Assembly: GCF_013280495.1 (NCBI RefSeq)
Contig: NZ_JABSSX010000003.1
Span: forward strand, 186,001 to 250,000
Direction of reading: 5' to 3'
Length of the DNA stretch: 64,000 nucleotides
DNA from: Brevibacterium permense
GTDB taxonomy: Bacteria; Actinomycetota; Actinomycetes; Actinomycetales; Brevibacteriaceae
In this document: positions 26,060 to 33,906 of the stretch, in pieces
Layout: each line of letters opens with the position of its first letter
Position numbering within the stretch: position 1 is the first letter of the stretch
The notes under the pieces: model-generated
What the model was told of the DNA's origin: nothing
The model's input: only the letters and a program-made list of their open reading frames with translations
Database searches by the model: none
Made by a program: the position numbers and the translations under genes

Positions 26060-26065
26060 GTGACC

Positions 26066-26923
26066 ATGGTCATCGATCTCCACGTGCACACCGCATTTTC
26101 GGACGGGACCCAAACCCCGTCCGAACTCATTTCAGAAGCCTCGATGGAGGGCATCGACGTCGTCGGACTCACCGACCACGACACCACCGCAGGTTGGACC
26201 CTTGCCGAAGATGCCGCCCGCGTCTACGGGCTCGGCCTGGTGAGGGGAATGGAGATCTCCTGTCGCTACGAGGGCATCAGCGTGCACCTGCTCTCCTACC
26301 TCCACGACCCGTACGATACGGGGCTGGCCGAGGTCGTGCAGGAGACGAGGCGGGCGAGACTCGATCGCACTCACCTCATCATCGAACGATTGGCCGAAGA
26401 CTATCCGATCGACATGGATGCGGTCCTCTCCGTCTCGGGAGAGGACGCCACGATCGGACGTCCGCATATCGCCGATGCGCTGGTCGCGGCCGGCGTCGTC
26501 GAGTCCCGCACCGAAGCGTTCTCGTCGATTCTGTCCAGCCAGGGAAAATATCATGTGTCCCTGCCGACGATCGATCCGATCACCGCGATCGGGCTGATTC
26601 GGGAGGCCGGGGGAGTCTCGGTCTTCGCCCATCCGCGCGCGGCCATGCGCGGTCGGGTCGTGCCCGATTCGGCGATGACCGAATTCATCGCCGCCGGTCT
26701 CGACGGGCTCGAGGTCGACCATAGGGACAACCCTCCGCAGGAGCGAGAGGCGATGCGACGTCTGGCGCATGAGCACGACCTCATCGTCACCGGCTCCAGC
26801 GATTATCACGGCACGGGCAAACCCAACCGCCTCGGCGAGCACGTCACTTCCGACCATATGCTCGCGAAGCTTCTCGAGCGTGCGGCTTCACGGCCCGGCG
26901 GGGTCGACTACATCCAGAGCTGA
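26066..26923 (+). CDS. PHP-domain phosphoesterase (YciV/RNase AM-like)
   Basis: 285-residue PHP-domain metalloenzyme. Motifs: DLHVHTAFSDG (residues 4-14), GLTDHDT, GMEISC, VFAHPR and GSSDYHG, which together supply His/Asp/Glu ligands of a trinuclear metal site. Close relatives are nucleoside 3',5'-bisphosphatases and 5'-3' RNA/DNA trimming exonucleases. The exact substrate cannot be read from sequence. It is single-gene by layout: divergent from pepP, convergent to the DEAD-box gene, with a long hairpin after it. Confidence 0.88.
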   Translation: MVIDLHVHTAFSDGTQTPSELISEASMEGIDVVGLTDHDTTAGWTLAEDAARVYGLGLVRGMEISCRYEGISVHLLSYLHDPYDTGLAEVVQETRRARLDRTHLIIERLAEDYPIDMDAVLSVSGEDATIGRPHIADALVAAGVVESRTEAFSSILSSQGKYHVSLPTIDPITAIGLIREAGGVSVFAHPRAAMRGRVVPDSAMTEFIAAGLDGLEVDHRDNPPQEREAMRRLAHEHDLIVTGSSDYHGTGKPNRLGEHVTSDHMLAKLLERAASRPGGVDYIQS

Positions 26924-27075
26924 GCCCGGCTCCGAGCTGTGCCAGCCTTCATCTGGCGGCTGAGATCAGCCGAGGATTCGGCGGACGCAGCGCATGCGCG
27001 TGATGGATGATGAAGCGTGCGAACATCATCGGTCACAGAATCGAACGCGATCAGGGCTCGAGTCGAATACAGGAT

Positions 27076-27115
27076 GCACGTAGGGCCCCGACCGAGTGGT
27101 CGGGGCCCTACGTGC
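27076..27115. terminator. 18-bp perfect hairpin, bidirectional terminator
   Basis: Arms 27076-27093 and 27098-27115 are exact inverses (core AGGGCCCCGACC / GGTCGGGGCCCT) around the loop GAGT. Placed between the convergent PHP and DEAD-box genes. Confidence 0.9.
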
Positions 27116-27151
27116 AGACGTTACGGAGAATAGGTCTCGCCAGCGGAGAGG

Positions 27152-28684
27152 TCAGTCCTCGCTGGAGTCGGTGGCCGGGTGACCGCCCTGACCCGCCTGG
27201 CCGCCCTGCGCGCGGTTGATCGGCTTGCCGCCGCGGGTGCGGCGCCGTGAGCGCTGGCGGCGCGGCTTGCGGCTCTCCTCGCCGGATGCGGACGAGGCGT
27301 CACGACGGTCGGATGAGCCGCCTCGGCGAGAATCCGAACGGCCACGGCCGGAACCGCGACGATCGGACCCACGGGCCTGGCGCTCACCGGTGGACTTCTC
27401 GTCCTCGCCTTCGGGGTGCTGGCGCGGCAGCCGGCCCTTGGTGCCCTTCGGGATGCCGAGGTCGGAGAAGAAGTGCGGGGACGTCGAATAGGTTTCGACT
27501 GGTTCGTCGAAATCGAGTCCGAGGGCCTTGTTGATGAGACGCCAGCGGGGCATGTCATCCCAGTCGACCAGGGTCATGGCGACACCGGAGTTGCCGGCTC
27601 GACCGGTACGTCCGATGCGATGGACGTAGGTCTTCTCGTCCTCAGGGCACTGGTAGTTCACGACATGGGTGACATCGTCGATGTCGATTCCGCGGGCCGC
27701 GACATCCGTGGCCACGAGCACGTCGACCTTTCCGTCGCGGAAGGACTTCAGAGCCTTCTCGCGCTGTGACTGACCGAGATCGCCGTGGAGAGCCTTGACC
27801 GCGAAACCGCGATCCTCGAGTTCGGCGGCGAGTTTGTCGGCGGTGCGCTTGGTGCGGGTGAAGATGATCGTGCGGCCACGGCCCTCGGCCTGGAGCATGC
27901 GGGCGACGAGCTCGGATTTGTCCATCGAATGGGCGCGGTAGACGAACTGCGTCGTGTTCTTGCCCGTCAGCGACAGGTCCTCATGGTCCTGGGCGCGGAT
28001 GTGGGTGGGCTGGTTCATGTAGCGGCGGGCGAGGGTGATGACCGCCCCCGGCATCGTCGCGGAGAACAGCATCGTCTGCCGGTGGGCGGGTACCGCGTTG
28101 ATGATCTTCTCGACGTCGGGCAGGAAGCCGAGGTCGAGCATCTCATCGGCTTCGTCGAGGACGACGGTGCGGACGCGGTGGAGCTTGAGGATCTTGCGAC
28201 CGTAGAGATCGAGGAGGCGGCCGGGGGTGCCGACGACGACGTCGACGCCGGACTTCAGCCGGTTGATCTGCGGATCGAAGTCCATGCCGCCGTAGATGGT
28301 CATGATGTCTATGTCACGCTGCACCGAGGCGGTGACGAGGTCGGCCGCGACCTGCTTGGCCAGCTCACGGGTGGGAACGACCACGAGGGCCTGCGGCAGC
28401 CGCGGCTCCTTGGCATCGCCCACGCTGTCGGGAGTCGAATCGGGGTCAGAGGTGACCGACGAGTCCTCGGTCTTGCCGACGACACGCTGGAGCAGGGGGA
28501 TTCCGAATCCCAGGGTCTTCCCGGTACCCGTCTTCGCCTGCCCGATGATGTCGGCGCCCGACAGTGCTACGGGCAGTGTCAGTGCCTGAATGGGGAAGGG
28601 GTGGGTGATTCCTGCCGAGGCCAGCGAGGCCACGATCGGTCCGGCGACTCCCAGCTCCGCGAAATCCGCTTCTGTCTCCGCCAT
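27152..28684 (-). CDS. DEAD-box RNA helicase (RhlE-like)
   Basis: 510-residue ATP-dependent RNA helicase. All core motifs are present: Q-motif HPFPIQ, motif I AKTGTGKT, Ia PTRELAKQ, Ib TPGRLLDL, II DEAD, III SAT, IV IIFTRTKR, V ATDVAARGID and VI HRIGRTGRAG. The C-terminus (about 410-510) is a low-complexity Arg/Gly/Ser-rich tail (GSGRGRSDSRRGGSSDRR, RRRTRGG) expected to bind RNA. ATG 28684 is chosen for AAAAGGAG upstream on the minus strand; twelve in-frame residues further up are dropped. The same order with a ferritin-like protein, DUF3107 and TetR occurs around mycobacterial rhlE. Confidence 0.93.
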   Translation of the reverse strand: MAETEADFAELGVAGPIVASLASAGITHPFPIQALTLPVALSGADIIGQAKTGTGKTLGFGIPLLQRVVGKTEDSSVTSDPDSTPDSVGDAKEPRLPQALVVVPTRELAKQVAADLVTASVQRDIDIMTIYGGMDFDPQINRLKSGVDVVVGTPGRLLDLYGRKILKLHRVRTVVLDEADEMLDLGFLPDVEKIINAVPAHRQTMLFSATMPGAVITLARRYMNQPTHIRAQDHEDLSLTGKNTTQFVYRAHSMDKSELVARMLQAEGRGRTIIFTRTKRTADKLAAELEDRGFAVKALHGDLGQSQREKALKSFRDGKVDVLVATDVAARGIDIDDVTHVVNYQCPEDEKTYVHRIGRTGRAGNSGVAMTLVDWDDMPRWRLINKALGLDFDEPVETYSTSPHFFSDLGIPKGTKGRLPRQHPEGEDEKSTGERQARGSDRRGSGRGRSDSRRGGSSDRRDASSASGEESRKPRRQRSRRRTRGGKPINRAQGGQAGQGGHPATDSSED

Positions 28685-28700
28685 ATTCCAAACTCCTTTT

Positions 28701-28714
28701 AGCGCGTACGCGCT
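28701..28714. promoter_or_regulatory. 14-bp perfect palindrome in divergent gap
   Basis: AGCGCGTACGCGCT lies between the DEAD-box and ferritin-like genes, 16 nt before the helicase start codon and 19 nt upstream of the other gene's -10. It may be an operator or a hairpin in the helicase leader. The regulator is unknown. Confidence 0.4.
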
Positions 28715-28732
28715 TGTCATGGTGCGAACCGG

Positions 28733-28738
28733 TAGTCT
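28733..28738 (+). promoter_or_regulatory. -10 hexamer TAGTCT (leaderless)
   Basis: TAGTCT is followed by six bases and the ATG of the ferritin-like gene at 28745. Confidence 0.5.
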
Positions 28739-28744
28739 TGAACT

Positions 28745-29377
28745 ATGCCCGATTCTGTCCCATTGGCCGGTAATGATGCTGCAACGCTCGCACTTCTGGC
28801 GTTCGGCGAGCTGACCGGTTTCGAACGTATGGCCACAAACGCGACGACCGCAGCGGATCTGGATGACAAGGTCATCCTGGCGCGGCTGGCCTCTCAGTCA
28901 TTCGCGAACTTCGAACAGCTCTCACAGCACATCGATCAGATGGGCCAGGATGTGATCGAGCTCTGTCAGCATTTCGAACCGACCTTCAGCACTCTGGCTG
29001 AAAGGACTCGTCCTCGCGACTGGTACGAAAGCCTCATGAAGGGATTCGTCTTCGACGGAATCATGAATGATTTCTACCGCACGGCGGTGGACGAACTCGC
29101 GGAGCCCGGATACAGCCTGGCTATTGCAATTCTCGATGATACACGTGCCAGCGAATATGCGCGCAATCGTCTGACATCCGAAGTGGCCGTCGACACACAG
29201 CTGGCCTCGCGGCTGGCCCTGTGGGGCCGCAAGCTCGTCGCCGAGACCCTGGGACGGGCACGCAGTCTGCTCACCGATCCGTTCCTCGGCCTCGACGAAG
29301 ATCTCGTCGTCGAACTGATCCCGGCGGTGACGTCGAATCACTCGAAGCGGATGTCGGCGCTCGGTCTCGTCGCCTGA
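28745..29377 (+). CDS. Ferritin-like fold protein (Rv3210c type)
   Basis: 210-residue all-helical protein of the actinobacterial ferritin-like family found beside rhlE; distant relatives include the diiron tRNA hydroxylase MiaE. Helices carry acidic residues in patterns suited to a diiron site (GELTGFERMA, QSFANFEQLSQHID, VFDGIMNDFYRTAVDEL, EVAVDTQLASRLALWGRKL), but I cannot assign ligands with certainty. No signal peptide. Function is unknown. It is divergent from the helicase and ends before a short block of 19-bp repeats and a terminator. Confidence 0.75.
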   Translation: MPDSVPLAGNDAATLALLAFGELTGFERMATNATTAADLDDKVILARLASQSFANFEQLSQHIDQMGQDVIELCQHFEPTFSTLAERTRPRDWYESLMKGFVFDGIMNDFYRTAVDELAEPGYSLAIAILDDTRASEYARNRLTSEVAVDTQLASRLALWGRKLVAETLGRARSLLTDPFLGLDEDLVVELIPAVTSNHSKRMSALGLVA

Positions 29378-29399
29378 TCACAGGATAGACGCCTGCACC

Positions 29400-29475
29400 G
29401 GCAGCGGACCACGATTCCGCGTCGGCAGCACGAATCTGCGACGGACTCACGATCCCGCGACGGACTCACGGTTCC
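29400..29475. repeat. Four degenerate 19-bp tandem repeats
   Basis: Units at 29400-29418, 29419-29437, 29438-29456 and 29457-29475. The last two are nearly identical (GCGACGGACTCACGATCCC, GCGACGGACTCACGGTTCC); the first two share the spacing and the CACGA core. The array fills the gap between the ferritin-like gene stop and the terminator. Confidence 0.65.
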
Positions 29476-29484
29476 GCCGCGAAC

Positions 29485-29523
29485 GCGGAAGGGCCCCGGT
29501 CGTTGCGACCGGGGCCCTTCCGC
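29485..29523. terminator. 18-bp perfect hairpin, bidirectional terminator
   Basis: Arms 29485-29502 and 29506-29523 are exact inverses (GCGGAAGGGCCCCGGTCG on the left) around TTG. It separates the convergent ferritin-like and DUF3107 genes. Confidence 0.9.
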
Positions 29524-29534
29524 TCAGGCGCAGC

Positions 29535-29756
29535 TCAGGCGCTGAAGCCTACGCGACGTGAAGTCTCGGCACCGATTTCGAGGTAGCCGAGCGAGGCGGA
29601 GGGAACGTAGACCTGACGGCCCTTCGTATCGGTGAAGGTCAGCAGCCCATCGGACTGGATCTTCTCTTCGATGCGGGCGGCGAGAGCCTTCGCATCCTCG
29701 TCCGTTTCGAGGGTGATCTCGCGCTGAGTCTGCTTGACGCCGATCTTGATTTCCAT
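29535..29756 (-). CDS. DUF3107 protein
   Basis: 73-residue conserved actinobacterial protein (Rv3208A family) of unknown function: MEIKIGVKQTQREITLETDE at the start and a C-terminal half with GRQVYVPSASLGYLEIGA. The predicted fold is small alpha/beta. AAGGAG precedes the ATG on the minus strand. It lies 120 nt downstream of tetR on the same strand, the order known in mycobacteria. Confidence 0.9.
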   Translation of the reverse strand: MEIKIGVKQTQREITLETDEDAKALAARIEEKIQSDGLLTFTDTKGRQVYVPSASLGYLEIGAETSRRVGFSA

Positions 29757-29876
29757 GCTGCTCCTTGTGCCGATGCTCGGTGATCGATGACGGATTGGAC
29801 TGTGTTCAGCTTAACGTCCGCAGGCTTGGGTTTCTTCCCCATGGATTCCGCTGAAGGCTGAGCGGCCGGTGGAACG

Positions 29877-30470
29877 TCAGCGATCCGCGAACGACCGCAG
29901 TCCGCCCCAACTCATCTGGGTGAGCAGTTCGACGGCTGTGTCGACGTCGACACCGCGATGAGAGTCGATCTGCTTGACGACGACCTCGGCGGTGCCGATG
30001 AGAGCCCGGCACAGCAGCTGTGCCTCATCGTCGCTGAGGCGGGCGAAGTTCTTCAGCGCCGACACGACCCGTGTAGCCGAACTCTCCCGCAGCGCGCGCA
30101 GCTTCTGTTCGGCTTTCGGCTCGTAGACGTCCGAATTGAAGATGATGACGAACTCTTCGCGGTGTGAGACCACGAAGTCGAAATACGCGCGATAGGTCGC
30201 GTGGACCTGCTCATGCGGATCGGTGGTCGATCCCAGAGCTTCGGCGAGCCGAGAGTCGAGCAGCGCCGCCGAGGAATCGATGAGCGCCAGGTAGAGGTCC
30301 TGCTTCGAATCGAAGTGCTGATAGAGCACGGGCTTGGACACACCGGCTGCCTCGGCGATCATGTCCATTGAGGTCGTCCGATATCCACGGGTGGCGAAAA
30401 CGGAGCGTGCGACTCCCACTAATTGGTCGCGGCGCTGGTCACGGGGCAATCTCTGTTGTGGACTCGACAT
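29877..30470 (-). CDS. TetR-family transcriptional regulator
   Basis: 197-residue repressor-type protein. The N-terminal helix-turn-helix spans about residues 12-58 (ARSVFATRGYRTTSMDMIAE, AAGVSKPVLYQHFDSKQDLY), followed by an all-helical ligand/dimer domain. No ligand can be predicted. It is divergent from adnA across 115 nt and upstream of DUF3107, so these are possible targets. The TAGCAT hexamer six bases before the ATG suggests a leaderless transcript. Confidence 0.9.
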   Translation of the reverse strand: MSSPQQRLPRDQRRDQLVGVARSVFATRGYRTTSMDMIAEAAGVSKPVLYQHFDSKQDLYLALIDSSAALLDSRLAEALGSTTDPHEQVHATYRAYFDFVVSHREEFVIIFNSDVYEPKAEQKLRALRESSATRVVSALKNFARLSDDEAQLLCRALIGTAEVVVKQIDSHRGVDVDTAVELLTQMSWGGLRSFADR

Positions 30471-30476
30471 TCTTCA

Positions 30477-30482
30477 ATGCTA
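30477..30482 (-). promoter_or_regulatory. tetR -10 hexamer (leaderless)
   Basis: TAGCAT on the minus strand followed by six bases and the tetR ATG. Confidence 0.45.
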
Positions 30483-30585
30483 CGCGAAGACAGGCTGTGC
30501 ACCGGGCATCCGCGCTGTCACATTGACGACGCGCCGGTCAGGGGCTCGGAAGTCTCATGTCAGCGGGCCGTGATGGAATACGAGT

Positions 30586-33500
30586 ATGGATGAGATGACG
30601 CAGCGGATGGGCAGCACCCTGCTCTCCGGCGGCTGCCTGAATATCATCGGGCGGCCGGGAACCGGGAAGACGACTCTGCTCGAGTCGCTCTATGCACAGC
30701 TGGTGTCGACGATCGACCCCGCCTCGGTCCTCGTTCTCACACCCGACCGTGATCACGCCGATGTGCTGCGCAATCGTCTCGAGCTGCCCGCTGACGCGGT
30801 TCTCTCCTCCGCCCCGGCCCGCAGTCTGGCGTCGTTCGCGTACGGGATCGCCCGTGCCGCACATACGACGCGGACCGGGGAGGACCTCGAATTCATCTCC
30901 GGTGCCGATCAGGATGTGTTCCTCGCCGACCTCCTCGCCGGTCACGAACTCGGTCGTTCCCGCGGCCCGGCGTGGCCATCGGAGATCACCGCCGAGGTGC
31001 GCTCGACCTCGGCATTCCGAACCGAGGTCCGCGATGCGCTCAACCGAGTGATGGAGTTCGATTTCGGAATGCGCACGCCCGACACGTCGCCGGAGATCGC
31101 GGAGCACGTGTTCGACTTCGGTCGCAGCGCCTTGGATCGTGCCCTTGCCGACAACCCCGACCCTCGGTGGGAGGCCGTGGCTGAGATCCTCGACGAATAT
31201 CTGGGCATCATGTCCATGCCCGGATACGGGGGCGTCGACTCCGCGACCGTTCTCGCCCTCGCCGCTTTCGAGATCCTCCGCGAACCCGCCGAGGTGACGG
31301 CCGGACGTTCGTGGACGTTCGCCCCCGACCGATTGCCCACAGTGGTTCTGGCCGACGGGGTCCAGGACTTCCCTGCCGCCAGTTGGGGAATCCTCGAACA
31401 ACTGCGCGCCAGGGGGAGTGCCATCGCTATGTTCGGCTCGCCCGAGACGGTGACCGGACGTTTCCACGGAGCCGACGCGTCGATCATCGATCGGGCGACG
31501 GCCGAGGCCGGCTTCGCAACGGTCGTGCTCGATCGTCAGTGGGATGTCGACCCTGCATTGGCGACAACCATCGACGGCTTCGGAGCCAGGATCACCACGC
31601 GCTGGTCGACCGGTCATATGCCGCGCCCACGTCCCCTCGAGGATGCTGTTGATTCTGCGGCTTCCGCTGAGGCATCAGCGAGCGTGCCGCAATCAGCTCC
31701 GACAGCGGCACCTGTTGAAGGGCTGTCTCCCGTGTCGTCCGAGCCTGCCGTGGAGACGCACGTATTCGAGGGCAGTGCGTCCGGACACCGATATCTGGCC
31801 CGTCGGATCATGAACTTCGTCGAACAGGGGCACAGCTGGTCCGATGTCGCACTCATCTGCCGCAATTCGTCGAGTGCTCGCGCGATCGCCAATGAGCTGA
31901 GAGCCTCAGGGGTCTCGATCGCCACTCTCATGCAGCCGCTCAATGTCGACCCCGCGACCGCACCGTTGTTGGACCTGCTTTCGACCGCCCCTGATTTCGA
32001 CGATGACGAGTCGATCGCCGACCTCGCTCTGTCCCTGGCCGGCAGCATCTACGTCCGTCTCGACCCCGTGCAGATCCGCCGGTTCCGACGAGCAGTGCGC
32101 AGACAGTTCCCTGCATCCAGCAGCACGGCGTCGCTGGCTCAGGCACTGCGCAGCCCGATCGACGATTCGTCCCCACAGGGACTGGCCACGATCTCACGGA
32201 TGCTCCACGCCGCTGCTGAGGTCGGCACCACCGACCCCCACCAAGCGCTCTGGAGCATCTGGGACGCGGCCGGAGTCGCTGAGAGATGGCAGATCGAAGC
32301 CCTGCGCGACCCGGAATCGGTGACCAACGGCTATCTCGATTCGGTGCTCCGGCTGTTCGCGCTGGCCGAGAAGATCGCCGACCGCGGCGGTTTCACCGCT
32401 CGCTCGTTCGCCGGCATCGTCGCCGAACAGGACATCGCCCAGGACTCCCTGGCCGATACCGCAGGATTCGCCGATCACGTGCTGGTGGGCACCCCGTCCT
32501 CACTGGCCCATGTGCGTGTGCCTCTGGTGATCATCGCCGAAGTCAACGAAGGCGTCTGGCCGAACCCGAAGCTGCGCGGCGGAATCCTCGGCCTCACCGA
32601 TCTCACAGCGGTGCTCGCCACAGGCGAGACGGTCACCGGTGACCCCGGATACCACGCGCATGCGAAACGGACGAATCTGCGCGAAGAGGGCGAGCTGTTC
32701 TTCACCGCGCTCAGCCGAGCCCAGGAGCACGTGATCGTCACCGCCGTCACCGATGCGGAGACAGAACCGTCCCCGTTCTTCGATGTGCTCGCCGCAGGCT
32801 CCGCCAAAGGCACCGAAGCGGCCGACGGCTATGCGATCACCCACGAGGATGAGCTGCCTCCGCTGACGGTGCCGGAGATGGCAGCACATGCCCGCGCTCA
32901 TCTGCTGCAAACGGCTGCCGCGGCCGATGTCGAAGCTGCGGGGTCATCGTCGGCGCTTGTGGACGCCACCACGACTCACAGCTCCGAAAGCTCCGCGATT
33001 CCGGACGCGGACACGCAGTCATGGGCGGCGCTGATGCGGGCGCTCTCAGCTGGCGGTGGGGCGGTGGGGTCACCGACGCAGTGGCGGGAGGCTGAGGACA
33101 TCACCACGAATGAGCCGCTCTTCACCGACTCCGATACGGTTCGCGTGTCACCCTCCCAGGTCGAAGCATTCACCGACTGCTCTCTGCGGTGGTTCCTCAC
33201 CCGTAACGGCGGTGACCGCCCGATGTCGACAGCCCAAAGTCTCGGAACCATCATCCACGCCGCCGCCGAGAACTATCCGGAGGGCCCCACCTCCGCGATC
33301 CGCAGCTTCGTGGAAACTGAGTTCGAGTCCTTGGAATTCGACGCAGAATGGGAACGCGAACGGGAATTCGACGTGGCGATGAGCATGGCCGACCGCCTCG
33401 GCGAATACATCAAGAAGACTCCTGGCCGCCTCGTCGGAGTCGAAGCACAGGTCTATGCGGTCGGTGTCGACTCGAACGGACGCGAGTGGAAGGTCACCGG

Positions 33501-33906
33501 ACGCCTCGACCGAGTGGAGGAAGTCGAGGGCGGGCTGCGCATCGTCGACTTCAAGACCGGCAGGAACGTCGTCGCCGGCAAGGAGATGGACCGGCATGCG
33601 CAGCTGGGTGTGTATCAGGAAGCCATCAATTCCGGGACCATCAGGATCGGAGAGGACCAGGAGCTCGACGCACACGCTTTCGGCGCTGAACTCGTCTTCC
33701 TGCGCAAGTCGGCTCGCACTGTTCGGGAGCAGTCGGCGCTCGACGTCGATGAGAATCCCGACTGGGCGCGTGAACTCATCGACGACGTGTCCGGCAGGAT
33801 GCGTGCCGCGAGCTTCCCTGCACGGGTGGACCCGCAGAAGTGCAAGTCGTGCCCCGTCCGATCATCGTGCCCGGCGATCGGCCCGAAGATGTTGGAGGAG
33901 AACTGA
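30586..33906 (+). CDS. adnA: AdnA-like helicase-nuclease subunit (Fe-S)
   Basis: 1106-residue subunit of the AdnAB-type motor-nuclease that resects DNA double-strand ends in actinobacteria. UvrD-like motor in the N-terminal two thirds (Walker A GRPGTGKT at 22-29) and a RecB-type nuclease at the end: GRLDRVEE (D975), IVDFKTGR (D988, K990) and HAQLGVYQE. One cysteine upstream of the nuclease (C865 in AFTDC) and three at the C-terminus (C1086, C1089, C1095) form the pattern of the AddB/AdnA Fe-S clasp. Motor motif II reads DGVQ (D257), without the usual Glu, so this motor may be weak. The adnB start overlaps the stop (TGATG). Order adnA-adnB-nudC-uvrD2 matches mycobacteria. Confidence 0.9.
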   Translation: MDEMTQRMGSTLLSGGCLNIIGRPGTGKTTLLESLYAQLVSTIDPASVLVLTPDRDHADVLRNRLELPADAVLSSAPARSLASFAYGIARAAHTTRTGEDLEFISGADQDVFLADLLAGHELGRSRGPAWPSEITAEVRSTSAFRTEVRDALNRVMEFDFGMRTPDTSPEIAEHVFDFGRSALDRALADNPDPRWEAVAEILDEYLGIMSMPGYGGVDSATVLALAAFEILREPAEVTAGRSWTFAPDRLPTVVLADGVQDFPAASWGILEQLRARGSAIAMFGSPETVTGRFHGADASIIDRATAEAGFATVVLDRQWDVDPALATTIDGFGARITTRWSTGHMPRPRPLEDAVDSAASAEASASVPQSAPTAAPVEGLSPVSSEPAVETHVFEGSASGHRYLARRIMNFVEQGHSWSDVALICRNSSSARAIANELRASGVSIATLMQPLNVDPATAPLLDLLSTAPDFDDDESIADLALSLAGSIYVRLDPVQIRRFRRAVRRQFPASSSTASLAQALRSPIDDSSPQGLATISRMLHAAAEVGTTDPHQALWSIWDAAGVAERWQIEALRDPESVTNGYLDSVLRLFALAEKIADRGGFTARSFAGIVAEQDIAQDSLADTAGFADHVLVGTPSSLAHVRVPLVIIAEVNEGVWPNPKLRGGILGLTDLTAVLATGETVTGDPGYHAHAKRTNLREEGELFFTALSRAQEHVIVTAVTDAETEPSPFFDVLAAGSAKGTEAADGYAITHEDELPPLTVPEMAAHARAHLLQTAAAADVEAAGSSSALVDATTTHSSESSAIPDADTQSWAALMRALSAGGGAVGSPTQWREAEDITTNEPLFTDSDTVRVSPSQVEAFTDCSLRWFLTRNGGDRPMSTAQSLGTIIHAAAENYPEGPTSAIRSFVETEFESLEFDAEWEREREFDVAMSMADRLGEYIKKTPGRLVGVEAQVYAVGVDSNGREWKVTGRLDRVEEVEGGLRIVDFKTGRNVVAGKEMDRHAQLGVYQEAINSGTIRIGEDQELDAHAFGAELVFLRKSARTVREQSALDVDENPDWARELIDDVSGRMRAASFPARVDPQKCKSCPVRSSCPAIGPKMLEEN

